NCBI GenBank assembly: GCA_964520985.1
Contig: CAZFPB010000025.1
Coordinates: forward strand, 1-13,090
DNA length: 13,090 nucleotides
Direction: 5' to 3'
DNA from: CAYSGL01 sp964520985
GTDB taxonomy: Bacteria > Pseudomonadota > Alphaproteobacteria > Micavibrionales > Micavibrionaceae
Part shown: positions 6,748 through 12,554 of the stretch, piece after piece
Layout of the letters: the number at the start of each line of letters is the position of its first letter
Numbering within the stretch: the stretch's first letter is position 1
Translations under genes and position numbers: made by a program
The notes under the pieces: model-generated
Seen by the model: only the letters and a program-made list of their open reading frames with translations
Database searches by the model: none
What the model was told of the DNA's origin: nothing

Positions 6748-8255
6748 TGGTTGCCATCATCTACACGCCCAGCGGCGAAGCAGAGTTGCGTGAGCAATTC
6801 CTGCGCGACATCCGCCTAGGCGCAATCGACACCGGCATCACCGACGAGCCGCCGGTAGCCCCTGGCTCTGACTGGTACCTGCTCGGGACGGCCTGCTCCA
6901 ACCTGGCCCTGCTTTCGATTGGTAACGTCCAGATCGCGGCGTCGGACATGAACGTTCTGACATCGACTGGGCCGGCACTGGAAACCATCCGTGTTGCCGA
7001 TGGCCTTCCCGAGGTCAGTGCGTCGGGTGGTTCCGGCAAGATCGTCCCGGAGATTCTTGGCCCGACCACCATCGTCAACGGGTCGCAGTTCGTCTACCCG
7101 AACGGCCTGCGCGGTCGCGTGGTCGGTAGCTACGTCGGCATTTCCAACGGGGCCGAGATCAATGTCGAAGCCATCGACACTGGCTCGCTGACGAACCTGA
7201 AGGCGGGCGCCAAGGTTCGTTTCGTCGCCCCGCCTGTGAACGTGGCCATCGAGGCTGTCGTCTCGTCTGGCACGCCTATCAGTGGCGGCACGGACGCGGA
7301 GACGGACGAGCGCAAACGCCAGCGCATCCTGAACGCTCGCCGCAATCGTCCGTCGGGTGGCAACTGGGCGTACATCCGCCAAGTCGTCTTGGACGAGATC
7401 GGCAGCGTCCAGGACTGCTACGTCTACCCGGCGCTCGGTGGTCCATCGTCAGCAAAGGTCATCGCAGTTCGACCGTTCGACCGAGAGAATAAGGACTTTT
7501 CGCGAGCCTGCTCCAGCGCCGTGCTGAACCGTGCTCGCCAGGCCATCTGGTCGAAGGTGCCGATCGGCGACAAGAACGTCGTCCAGGCCTCCGTCGATCA
7601 GGAAGTGGACTTCACGATCCGGGTGACAATCCCTGACTCGGCGCTCTCTGGTGGCAACGGGCTCGGCTGGACCGACTCCACCGTGTGGCCGACTCTCGAG
7701 ACGGCCGACGCAAACACGGTTGCGATCGACGCGGTGAACGCCAACGCGGACGTCATCACGGTTGACGCGGAGACGGCGACTGCTCCGGTCGCAGGCCAAA
7801 CGAACATCGCCTGGTACTGCGTGGCCGACCGCAAGTTCTACACGGCGCTCGTCGTCTCGTCGTCTGGCTCTGCAGGCGCATGGGTCCTCACGCTCGACCG
7901 CCCACTGCTCAGCGAAGATGGCGACGTGCCCGAGGTAGGCGACTACATCTGCCCCGCCGCCCAGAACCTCGACGGCTACGCCGAGAAGTGGCTCGACATG
8001 TTCGAGGAGCTCGGCCCCGGTGAGCAGACCGCCGACGCTGGCCGGCTCCCGCGAGCCAAGCGCCATCCCTACGTCACTGACGAAGACCCGGCCGCCATTA
8101 CGACCGTGAACCTTGGGCGCTTGCCTCAGGCATTCCCGGAGATCACGGCCATCAGCTTTGGCTCCGCTGCGGTGACCACGCCGACAGTCCCGAGCGACGT
8201 GGACGACCCGCCAAACATCCTTGTCCCGCGTAAGTTCGCCATCTACCCGACGTAA
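6747..8255 (+). CDS. Baseplate J-family wedge protein (Mu gp47-like)
   Basis: The 502-aa protein carries the hallmark of the Baseplate_J family at about residues 179-240: GGTDAETDERKRQRILNARR, then PSGGNWAYIRQVVLDEIGSV and a strand ending GGPSSAKVIAV. Proteins of this family (Mu gp47, P2 gpJ, T4 gp6) dimerise to form the wedge ring that controls baseplate opening. The N-terminal 180 residues look like the usual helical arm followed by beta domains. It is clearly longer than Mu gp47 (about 360 aa) and P2 gpJ (about 300 aa). The excess falls mainly at residues 300-410, a Val/Thr/Ala-rich beta-like segment inserted between the core and the C-terminal region. The start overlaps the previous stop (TGATG) and no strong Shine-Dalgarno site is seen. 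Confidence 0.88.
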   Translation: MVAIIYTPSGEAELREQFLRDIRLGAIDTGITDEPPVAPGSDWYLLGTACSNLALLSIGNVQIAASDMNVLTSTGPALETIRVADGLPEVSASGGSGKIVPEILGPTTIVNGSQFVYPNGLRGRVVGSYVGISNGAEINVEAIDTGSLTNLKAGAKVRFVAPPVNVAIEAVVSSGTPISGGTDAETDERKRQRILNARRNRPSGGNWAYIRQVVLDEIGSVQDCYVYPALGGPSSAKVIAVRPFDRENKDFSRACSSAVLNRARQAIWSKVPIGDKNVVQASVDQEVDFTIRVTIPDSALSGGNGLGWTDSTVWPTLETADANTVAIDAVNANADVITVDAETATAPVAGQTNIAWYCVADRKFYTALVVSSSGSAGAWVLTLDRPLLSEDGDVPEVGDYICPAAQNLDGYAEKWLDMFEELGPGEQTADAGRLPRAKRHPYVTDEDPAAITTVNLGRLPQAFPEITAISFGSAAVTTPTVPSDVDDPPNILVPRKFAIYPT

Positions 8256-8258
8256 GCC

Positions 8259-8807
8259 ATGCCAGTCGTCCCCAACGGAAACCCGGCCTGGATGCGTACC
8301 GTGGACTTCACGGACTACGACGGGCACGCAGACAAGCAGAATCACCTCGGCCAAGGCGTCATCGACCCGCTCACAGACGTCGGCGCAGAGGGCTACTCGC
8401 GAGCCATGGCGGACGCGGCAGCCTGCACGCGCGTGGCGCCGTTCTGCGAGCTCGAGATTCTCTGCAATGACTCGGCACCGGCAGCTCCGACGGTTGTGCG
8501 CGCCTACATGCAGACCGGCAAGCGCGATACGTCGTATGCCGGCGATTCGGCGCCAAGCGGTTTCCCGTCCGGCGCTCGCAACGGCAACGGCGACATCACG
8601 CTCACCTTCGCCTCGTCCTACACGGACGAGTACGGCGTGGCCGGCGCATTCGAACTCCAGTGCCCCGAGGCTTACCCAGTGAGCACGGGCGGCTACTGCA
8701 CGGTCGACAAGCTCACGGCCACCACGGTCCGCGTGCGCGCATTCAGTAGCGCTGGGGCCGCCGTCAGCAACGCCCGCATCACGTTCAAGACCCTCAGCGG
8801 CGCCTGA
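8259..8807 (+). CDS. Baseplate-associated beta-sandwich protein of unknown role
   Basis: This 182-aa protein begins with a short acidic motif DYDGHADKQN (residues 19-28). A helix follows, with G45, R48, A51, D52, A55, R58 and P61, and then a beta-rich domain to the end (GDITLTFASSYTDEYGVAG, later TTVRVRAFSSAGAAVSNARI). The helix plus beta domain recurs in the next gene with the same spacing of those conserved residues. Domains of this appearance occur in uncharacterised phage tail proteins between wedge and fibre genes; I recall the pattern but cannot name a family. Cysteines at 56, 63, 69, 135 and 147 are unusually numerous for this operon. It starts 3 nt after the gp47 homologue stops and its stop overlaps the next ATG. 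A structural role at the baseplate periphery is inferred. Confidence 0.7.
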   Translation: MPVVPNGNPAWMRTVDFTDYDGHADKQNHLGQGVIDPLTDVGAEGYSRAMADAAACTRVAPFCELEILCNDSAPAAPTVVRAYMQTGKRDTSYAGDSAPSGFPSGARNGNGDITLTFASSYTDEYGVAGAFELQCPEAYPVSTGGYCTVDKLTATTVRVRAFSSAGAAVSNARITFKTLSGA

Positions 8808-10003
8808 TGTTCGGAGCACTCGCAACGCTTCTGCCGCTGAAGCTCGGTGGTGACAGTCGGACCGGTTGGACTGCAGCTGGTCACGCTCGGTTCTGCGCGG
8901 ACCTTGTGGCCATCAACCGGACGCTGCCGCTGGCGACGATGACGGTTGTCGTTGCGGCTAGCGTTGCCACGGTCACGCACTACTTCGGACGCAATGGGTC
9001 CGGCGTTGAGCACGCGCCGACGGTCGCAAGTTCCGGGACTGGCCTGCTCACGGTCACCTTCCCGGGCCGCATCGAGACGGCCGACGGTAGGAGCCTGGTC
9101 TGGAATGTCCGCTCGGCGCGCATGACAGCGCACGGGTCGACGCTCCTGAAGCCCGGCGTCACGGCAACGCCTGGGCGCGTCACCAGCATCGCAATCGTCA
9201 ATGGGTCCAACGTGGCGACGGACGGCACGCTCACGGTCACCTTCTACGGGACGTGGGGCGAGCCGGCTCAGATTGGCGACTACGACGGCGACCTGAACAA
9301 GGAAAACGACGTCACGGAGCACCCGGTTCCGTACGCCGCAGCTTGGTACCGAGACCTGCAGGCACAACGGGGCAGCGCGTTTACAACGAAGCCAACCAGC
9401 CTGGTGCACGCCGAGAACATGGCGATTGCGCGGATGCAGGCGTCGATTGGATCGCGGCTCCCGGACAAGCTGCGGAACCAGGCCACGCCCGTCCGTGCTG
9501 ACGACTCACTCGAGTATTGGTCGCTGGTCCTCGCTGTGCCGCGTAGGCCAGGTGAGCCGCGCTGGTCGCTGCGTCAACGGTGCGTGATTCACTACCGGGC
9601 AGCGCAGGCGCCGACCTACCAGAACGTGCGGACGGCCATCAGTGACCTGATCGGCGATGCATTCCTGGACCTGGAGCTCCAGCACTCAGAAGGCTTCGAA
9701 ACGCCGTCCACGAATACGTACTGGCCAGTCATCAACCCGGGCCCATCCGGATACGACATCGGCGGCGGCGCGTGGCTCAGTGACCGCGCCCAAGTCATCA
9801 TCCGAGCACAACAACCGGGCGGCATGTCAAACGGCGAATTCTCTCAGCTGATGAACGTGCAGTTGTTCCAGCTGGTGGATCGCATGTTGCCGGCTTGGGT
9901 GACGGCGCAGTGGCGTTTGCCAGGTGAAGACGGCGCCTACTGGGATCACTTCTACTGGGATGACGGGACGAAGTGGGACTACTCCTTCGACTGGAATGCG
10001 TAA
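8807..10003 (+). CDS. Probable gp48/gpI-type baseplate wedge protein with N-terminal beta-sandwich module
   Basis: The 398-aa product appears composite. Residues 25-150 repeat the helix plus beta-sandwich module of the preceding protein (G25, R28, A31, D32, A35, R38, P41, then GTGLLTVTF and GTLTVTFYGTW). Residues 158-167 (DYDGDLNKEN) match the acidic motif at the start of that protein. The remaining 230 residues include PRWSLRQRCVIHYRAAQAPT and the C-terminal LFQLVDRMLPAWVTAQW, which resemble the wedge-terminal proteins Mu gp48 / YmfQ / P2 gpI that join the J protein to the fibre network. The gene stands in the matching position. The end is rich in Trp and Asp (YWDHFYWDDGTKWDYSFDW). Family assignment is by order and local similarity, so it is moderate. 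The start overlaps the previous stop (TGATG), and the next gene begins directly after its TAA. Confidence 0.68.
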   Translation: MFGALATLLPLKLGGDSRTGWTAAGHARFCADLVAINRTLPLATMTVVVAASVATVTHYFGRNGSGVEHAPTVASSGTGLLTVTFPGRIETADGRSLVWNVRSARMTAHGSTLLKPGVTATPGRVTSIAIVNGSNVATDGTLTVTFYGTWGEPAQIGDYDGDLNKENDVTEHPVPYAAAWYRDLQAQRGSAFTTKPTSLVHAENMAIARMQASIGSRLPDKLRNQATPVRADDSLEYWSLVLAVPRRPGEPRWSLRQRCVIHYRAAQAPTYQNVRTAISDLIGDAFLDLELQHSEGFETPSTNTYWPVINPGPSGYDIGGGAWLSDRAQVIIRAQQPGGMSNGEFSQLMNVQLFQLVDRMLPAWVTAQWRLPGEDGAYWDHFYWDDGTKWDYSFDWNA

Positions 10004-10597
10004 ATGGCTGAGACACTCACTGACGTCGACACTTTCGATGCAACCATCCAGTGGCCGGTGGCAAATGAACTCGCCAGCGCCGCTGATGTGCGCGACAAGG
10101 CTATCCAGCGGCTAGCGAACCGAACGCGTAACAACAAGAATCGACTCGATGGGCATGACACTAGCCTGCTCACCAAAGTTACCGCTGGGGTAGCCAACTA
10201 CTCAATCGACGTTGGCACGTACGGTAGCGGCGACGACCTGGCCTTAACCTTGGTCCAAGCAGACTCTGGATACAGCCTCTCCAGCGGGACTACGGTTCAG
10301 GCCGGTTCTGGCGGATGGCACTTGGTTACGCTGAGCATGAAGTGCACGTTGTCCTCAACGTCTGACCCCAGTCCGGCCGGCGTCCAGATCAAGGTTGGCG
10401 GCTCAGTGAAGCTTTACCCTGCCCCGCTTCGGCACAGCACGAGCGCCTCTCATCAGGTCAGCGTGTCGGCATCTGGTCCGATTTGGATCGACACCGCCGC
10501 GACCGACACCATCAAGCTCACTGCGCAGCCAAGCCCAGGTAATTTGGTGGTTGTGAATGGCACGCTCGGAATCATTCGCATTGGCGCGCCAGTGTGA
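10004..10597 (+). CDS. Short tail fibre protein with C1q/TNF-like C-terminal domain
   Basis: The 197-aa protein has an N-terminal attachment-like segment (residues 1-22), a helix rich in Ala, Arg and Asn (residues 23-48, DVRDKAIQRLANRTRNNKNR) that would suit a trimeric coiled coil, and a beta-rich C-terminal domain (residues 80-197). The latter has the jelly-roll pattern of C1q/TNF-like phage fibre domains: GWHLVTLSMKCTL, HQVSVSASGPIWIDTAATDT, then KLTAQPSPGNLVVVNGTLGI. Such domains trimerise and often bind host surface sugars or proteins. The ATG follows immediately after the TAA of the previous gene, so it is the last member of this coupled block. It ends 11 bp from the end of a converging minus-strand gene. 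Receptor binding is inferred. Confidence 0.72.
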   Translation: MAETLTDVDTFDATIQWPVANELASAADVRDKAIQRLANRTRNNKNRLDGHDTSLLTKVTAGVANYSIDVGTYGSGDDLALTLVQADSGYSLSSGTTVQAGSGGWHLVTLSMKCTLSSTSDPSPAGVQIKVGGSVKLYPAPLRHSTSASHQVSVSASGPIWIDTAATDTIKLTAQPSPGNLVVVNGTLGIIRIGAPV

Positions 10598-10607
10598 TGG
10601 GCCTGGG

Positions 10608-11072
10608 TCACCTGGCTGATAACAGAACGGTGACCGCAGCCTGAACCGCAGCAGCGGTCCGCGCCTGGGTGTAAGGCTCTGGAATCGTCGACATCGGGAA
10701 CAAGGTCACGTAGCCGTCCGCCGCCGTGAAGTAGTCGAAGCAGCTTTCCCCTTCGGGACAGATGTAGAGCGGCGCTTGACCCGATGACTCGCGCACATTC
10801 GGGACTTCATCATCCTCGGCAAGCCGATACGGAACAGTGAGCGACTCGTCGGCTGCGAACGCTGCTTCGATGCCATCGTACACCGCGTCGAGCGTCCTGT
10901 GCTTCACGTAGTAGCCCTGGGCGAAGGTCGGGTCGATCAGCAGTTCCGTCGCCTTGCCGTTGCCAGCCCCAGCAGCGCCATCTGACGGGAACAGGTCATT
11001 GTTCTCTGGTGCGCACGCAGCGACCAAAAGCAGAAGCGCAGCAAAACAGGGCACCTTCATCCGAGACAACAT
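10608..11072 (-). CDS. Predicted phage-encoded lipoprotein, unknown function
   Basis: I place the start at the ATG at 11072, giving 154 aa: it has a perfect AGGAGG 5 nt upstream, whereas the longer frame from 11168 begins with an Arg/His-rich stretch lacking such a site. The N-terminus is a clear lipoprotein signal: MLSRMK, a hydrophobic core, and lipobox LVAAC (residues 16-20), with lipidation expected at C20. The mature part starts with a Ser/Gly/Ala-rich linker (SDGAAGAGNG), typical of surface-tethered lipoproteins, and has a CPEGESC pair (C105/C111) that could form a disulfide in the periplasm. The gene runs against all tail genes around it and has its own putative promoter. I recognise no family. 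Host-surface alteration or superinfection exclusion is a reasonable guess, since known phage lipoproteins such as T5 Llp do this, but there is no sequence evidence for it. Confidence 0.75.
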   Translation of the reverse strand: MLSRMKVPCFAALLLLVAACAPENNDLFPSDGAAGAGNGKATELLIDPTFAQGYYVKHRTLDAVYDGIEAAFAADESLTVPYRLAEDDEVPNVRESSGQAPLYICPEGESCFDYFTAADGYVTLFPMSTIPEPYTQARTAAAVQAAVTVLLSAR

Positions 11073-11077
11073 CCCAA

Positions 11078-11083
11078 CCTCCT
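11078..11083 (-). promoter_or_regulatory. Strong Shine-Dalgarno site (AGGAGG) of the lipoprotein gene
   Basis: On the minus strand AGGAGG stands 5 nt before the ATG at 11072. It decides the start of this gene. It also contrasts with the plus-strand tail genes, few of which have a recognisable site. Confidence 0.8.
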
Positions 11084-11090
11084 GACAACC

Positions 11091-11124
11091 CAGCCTGCGC
11101 ATCGTCTGGCCAACAGTCAATGGG
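11091..11124 (-). repeat. Direct repeat copy A upstream of lipoprotein gene
   Basis: This copy pairs with 11342-11374. The two share a 10-nt identical block (CAGCCTGCGC on the plus strand) and an 11-nt identical block (CAGTCAATGGG), separated by 13 nt here and 12 nt in the other copy. It contains the promoter-like elements. I saw no third copy in the window. Confidence 0.7.
11092..11120 (-). promoter_or_regulatory. Putative promoter of the lipoprotein gene
   Basis: On the minus strand TTGACT (11120-11115) matches five of six bases of the sigma-70 -35 consensus. A 17-nt spacer follows, then CAGGCT (11097-11092), a poor -10 match that keeps the important A and final T. Transcription would start near 11085, leaving a leader of about 13 nt that includes the AGGAGG. 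The same arrangement stands before the other minus-strand gene, which raises the credibility of both. Confidence 0.45.
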
Positions 11125-11334
11125 TCAGTCTCGATCCGCTTCCGATGACTGCGCAGGTGCAGCCGCACTCAGGTGTCGGATCCTTTCCAGTTCAAGCGCC
11201 ATTTCAGCGTTCCTGGCGTCCCGTTCTGCACTCTTGGCCCTGCCGTCGAGCAGCAGCATGCCGCACCCGCTCGCCAGGGCGATTGCCGCAACCACTGCTG
11301 TCGCCGCCACTAGGCTCACCTGTTTACCAGCCAT
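11125..11334 (-). CDS. Small membrane-anchored or lipoprotein with short helical tail
   Basis: From the ATG at 11334 this encodes 69 aa. Residues 6-24 are hydrophobic after a lysine at position 4 and end in LASGC, which could be a lipobox (C24); the hydrophobic run continues as GMLLL, so a plain transmembrane anchor is equally possible. The rest (DGRAKSAERDARNAEMALEL and on) is a charged amphipathic helix, coiled-coil-like, followed by an Ala/Ser/Glu tail. Start choice is uncertain: the frame opens at an ATG at 11391, but that lies upstream of the putative promoter, while a GTG at 11310 has AGGTGA 5 nt before it but would lose the lysine. The gene precedes the lipoprotein gene in the same direction. 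Size and layout recall small spanin or holin-like lysis proteins, but neither is demonstrable. Confidence 0.5.
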   Translation of the reverse strand: MAGKQVSLVAATAVVAAIALASGCGMLLLDGRAKSAERDARNAEMALELERIRHLSAAAPAQSSEADRD

Positions 11335-11341
11335 AGCGCCA

Positions 11342-11374
11342 CAGCCTGCGCGCTCCTGCCCGGCAGTCAATGGG
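11342..11374 (-). repeat. Direct repeat copy B upstream of small membrane protein gene
   Basis: This is the second copy of the element at 11091-11124, differing by a 1-nt indel and several bases in the middle. Its edge is 8 nt from the ATG at 11334. Confidence 0.7.
11343..11370 (-). promoter_or_regulatory. Putative promoter of the small membrane protein gene
   Basis: On the minus strand TTGACT (11370-11365), a 16-nt spacer and CAGGCT (11348-11343) repeat the arrangement seen before the lipoprotein gene. The predicted transcription start near 11336 would make a start at 11334 almost leaderless and fits a start at 11310 with an ordinary leader. The -10 match is weak. Confidence 0.42.
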
Positions 11375-11389
11375 CAGCGCACATAACGC

Positions 11390-12478
11390 ATGCCTACCCT
11401 GACTCCCGATCCGCTCTACCCAGCCCCTAACCGCCCGCTTTCGGTGCGGTTTGCGCTGGAGGATGCGGATGCAACCTACGTCCGCGTGTGGTGCACGGAC
11501 GCTCCGGCTGGAAGCAAGCTCAAGGCGGACCTCACCAAGAGCCAGCAATCGCGCCTCCAGGTCTACGAAGGCGACGGCGGGACCGCCTGGACCAACGGTA
11601 CCTTCGACAAGGGCGGCGCCTACCGCTTCGTCGCTCAGGAGTACCAGCTCCTTGCCGAGAACTACGGCGGCTCCTACGAGGGCGACCCAGACGCCGCCCC
11701 GTCGCAGACCAAGGTCGGCGCCGAAGCAAGCCTGGTGCTGTACGTTGGCCAACGCATGACCTGTCCGGTCGGGTTCGGCCAGGACAAGGCGACGCTGGTT
11801 CTCTGGGTCTGGGAAGACAAGATCCGCGCCACAACGGTCAACGCTCAGGGTGAGCTGACGCCGGCCATCGTGAACCCGCAAACTCCGCGGGCAACTTCGG
11901 CAGCAGCAACCCCTGATGTCATCGATGCGCTTGCCGACATGGATGGCGTCACGGCGAGCTCTGCATCCGGGCCACTCTCGTCTTCGCTGAACGACATCAT
12001 CGACAAGTTCGGCACCCACCTTACGCAGAGCGGGGTTCACTTCACTGGCGACACCGACAACGCAATATCGGATGCGTTCTCTGGCGACCCTACCCCGCAA
12101 ACGTTGCCGCGTGTTGTGTCGGAATTGCTAACGAAGGTCCGTCGCCACTTCGCCAATGACAACGGCGGCGGGGCCAACTCCGACACGTACCACAGCGCCG
12201 TCGACTGGACCAACATGCCACTGTTCACCAGCGGTGGTTCACTGGCCGAGTCGTACGCAGCAATCGCCGACTTGTGGCGCGCGTACGAGGACCACCGAGT
12301 GTCTGAGGACGTTCACGACGATCCAGACACCGCAAACGCTCTTGGCCCGTTGCCAAAGATCCTGGTTGTCCACCGCGAATTCCTCCGCTCTCTAGCCGCA
12401 CTTTCGCCAATCATACCCGCGACCCAGAGCGTTGCGGCGGCGACACTGATGCAGCAGGCCGGCTTCACCGAAAGCTGA
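11390..12478 (+). CDS. Virion protein with beta-rich N-terminus and three H-H-D-N motifs
   Basis: The 362-aa product has a beta-rich N-terminal half (residues 15-165; for example PLSVRFALEDADATYVRVWC and KATLVLWVWEDKIRATTV) that looks like one or two Ig-like or jelly-roll domains. A linker follows at 165-195 and then a helical C-terminal half. That half contains three copies of a motif H-x6-[VY]H-x3-D-x2-N: H210/H217/D221/N224, H302/H309/D313/N316, and H253/H268/D272/N275, the last with an 8-residue glycine-rich insertion between the histidines. The pattern resembles helical repeats I recall from uncharacterised phage virion proteins and could bind metal. The start ATG lies in GCATGC, overlapping the outermost ATG of the opposing frame; no clear Shine-Dalgarno site is seen. 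Its place between fibre-like genes suggests a tail fibre network or decoration role, which is inference. Confidence 0.7.
   Translation: MPTLTPDPLYPAPNRPLSVRFALEDADATYVRVWCTDAPAGSKLKADLTKSQQSRLQVYEGDGGTAWTNGTFDKGGAYRFVAQEYQLLAENYGGSYEGDPDAAPSQTKVGAEASLVLYVGQRMTCPVGFGQDKATLVLWVWEDKIRATTVNAQGELTPAIVNPQTPRATSAAATPDVIDALADMDGVTASSASGPLSSSLNDIIDKFGTHLTQSGVHFTGDTDNAISDAFSGDPTPQTLPRVVSELLTKVRRHFANDNGGGANSDTYHSAVDWTNMPLFTSGGSLAESYAAIADLWRAYEDHRVSEDVHDDPDTANALGPLPKILVVHREFLRSLAALSPIIPATQSVAAATLMQQAGFTES
12017..12337 (+). repeat. Three degenerate H-x6-H-x3-D-x2-N protein repeats
   Basis: The repeats lie at about 12017-12061, 12146-12214 and 12293-12337 within the 362-aa gene. The His-x3-Asp-x2-Asn spacing is identical in all three, and each follows an aromatic-x2-His or Arg-Arg-His helix end. 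The copies are diverged at DNA level. Confidence 0.65.
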
Positions 12479-12554
12479 CCGCCGCAAAAACCTGAACGCT
12501 CCCGGTGCCACTCACGTCGGCGCCTGGCGGAGCTTTGTCCACTCCCAGAATCTG
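12479..12554 (+). other. 76-nt junction upstream of the last gene, frame open without a start
   Basis: This is the largest gap between plus-strand genes apart from the minus-strand cassette. The frame of the next gene is open back to 12450 (a TGA at 12447-12449 closes it) and contains no ATG, GTG or TTG before 12555; a CTG at 12492 is the only near-start. No convincing terminator, promoter or Shine-Dalgarno site was seen; the GGAG at 12529-12532 is 22 nt from the ATG, too far to be typical. Confidence 0.5.

Noticed and set aside
7449..8825. Long minus-strand frame (458 codons) opposite the gp47-like and following gene
   Set aside because: It is a shadow frame of GC-rich plus-strand coding DNA; its translation is Arg/Val/Gly-biased without motifs, while the plus strand encodes a recognisable Baseplate_J protein.
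10606..10635. Inverted repeat GGTCACC/GGTGACC at the convergent gene ends, possible terminator
   Set aside because: The stem is only 7 bp with a 16-nt loop and no T-tract on either strand, and one arm and the loop lie inside the lipoprotein coding sequence. Chance is a fair explanation.
11009..11386. Plus-strand 125-codon frame in the minus-strand cassette
   Set aside because: Its translation is Ser/Ala/Pro-rich low-complexity sequence without domain character. The opposite strand has signal peptides, a Shine-Dalgarno site and promoter-like elements.
12479..12530. CCGCC ... GGCGG pairing as a terminator in the junction before the last gene
   Set aside because: The arms are 5 bp with a loop of more than 40 nt and no T-tract follows.
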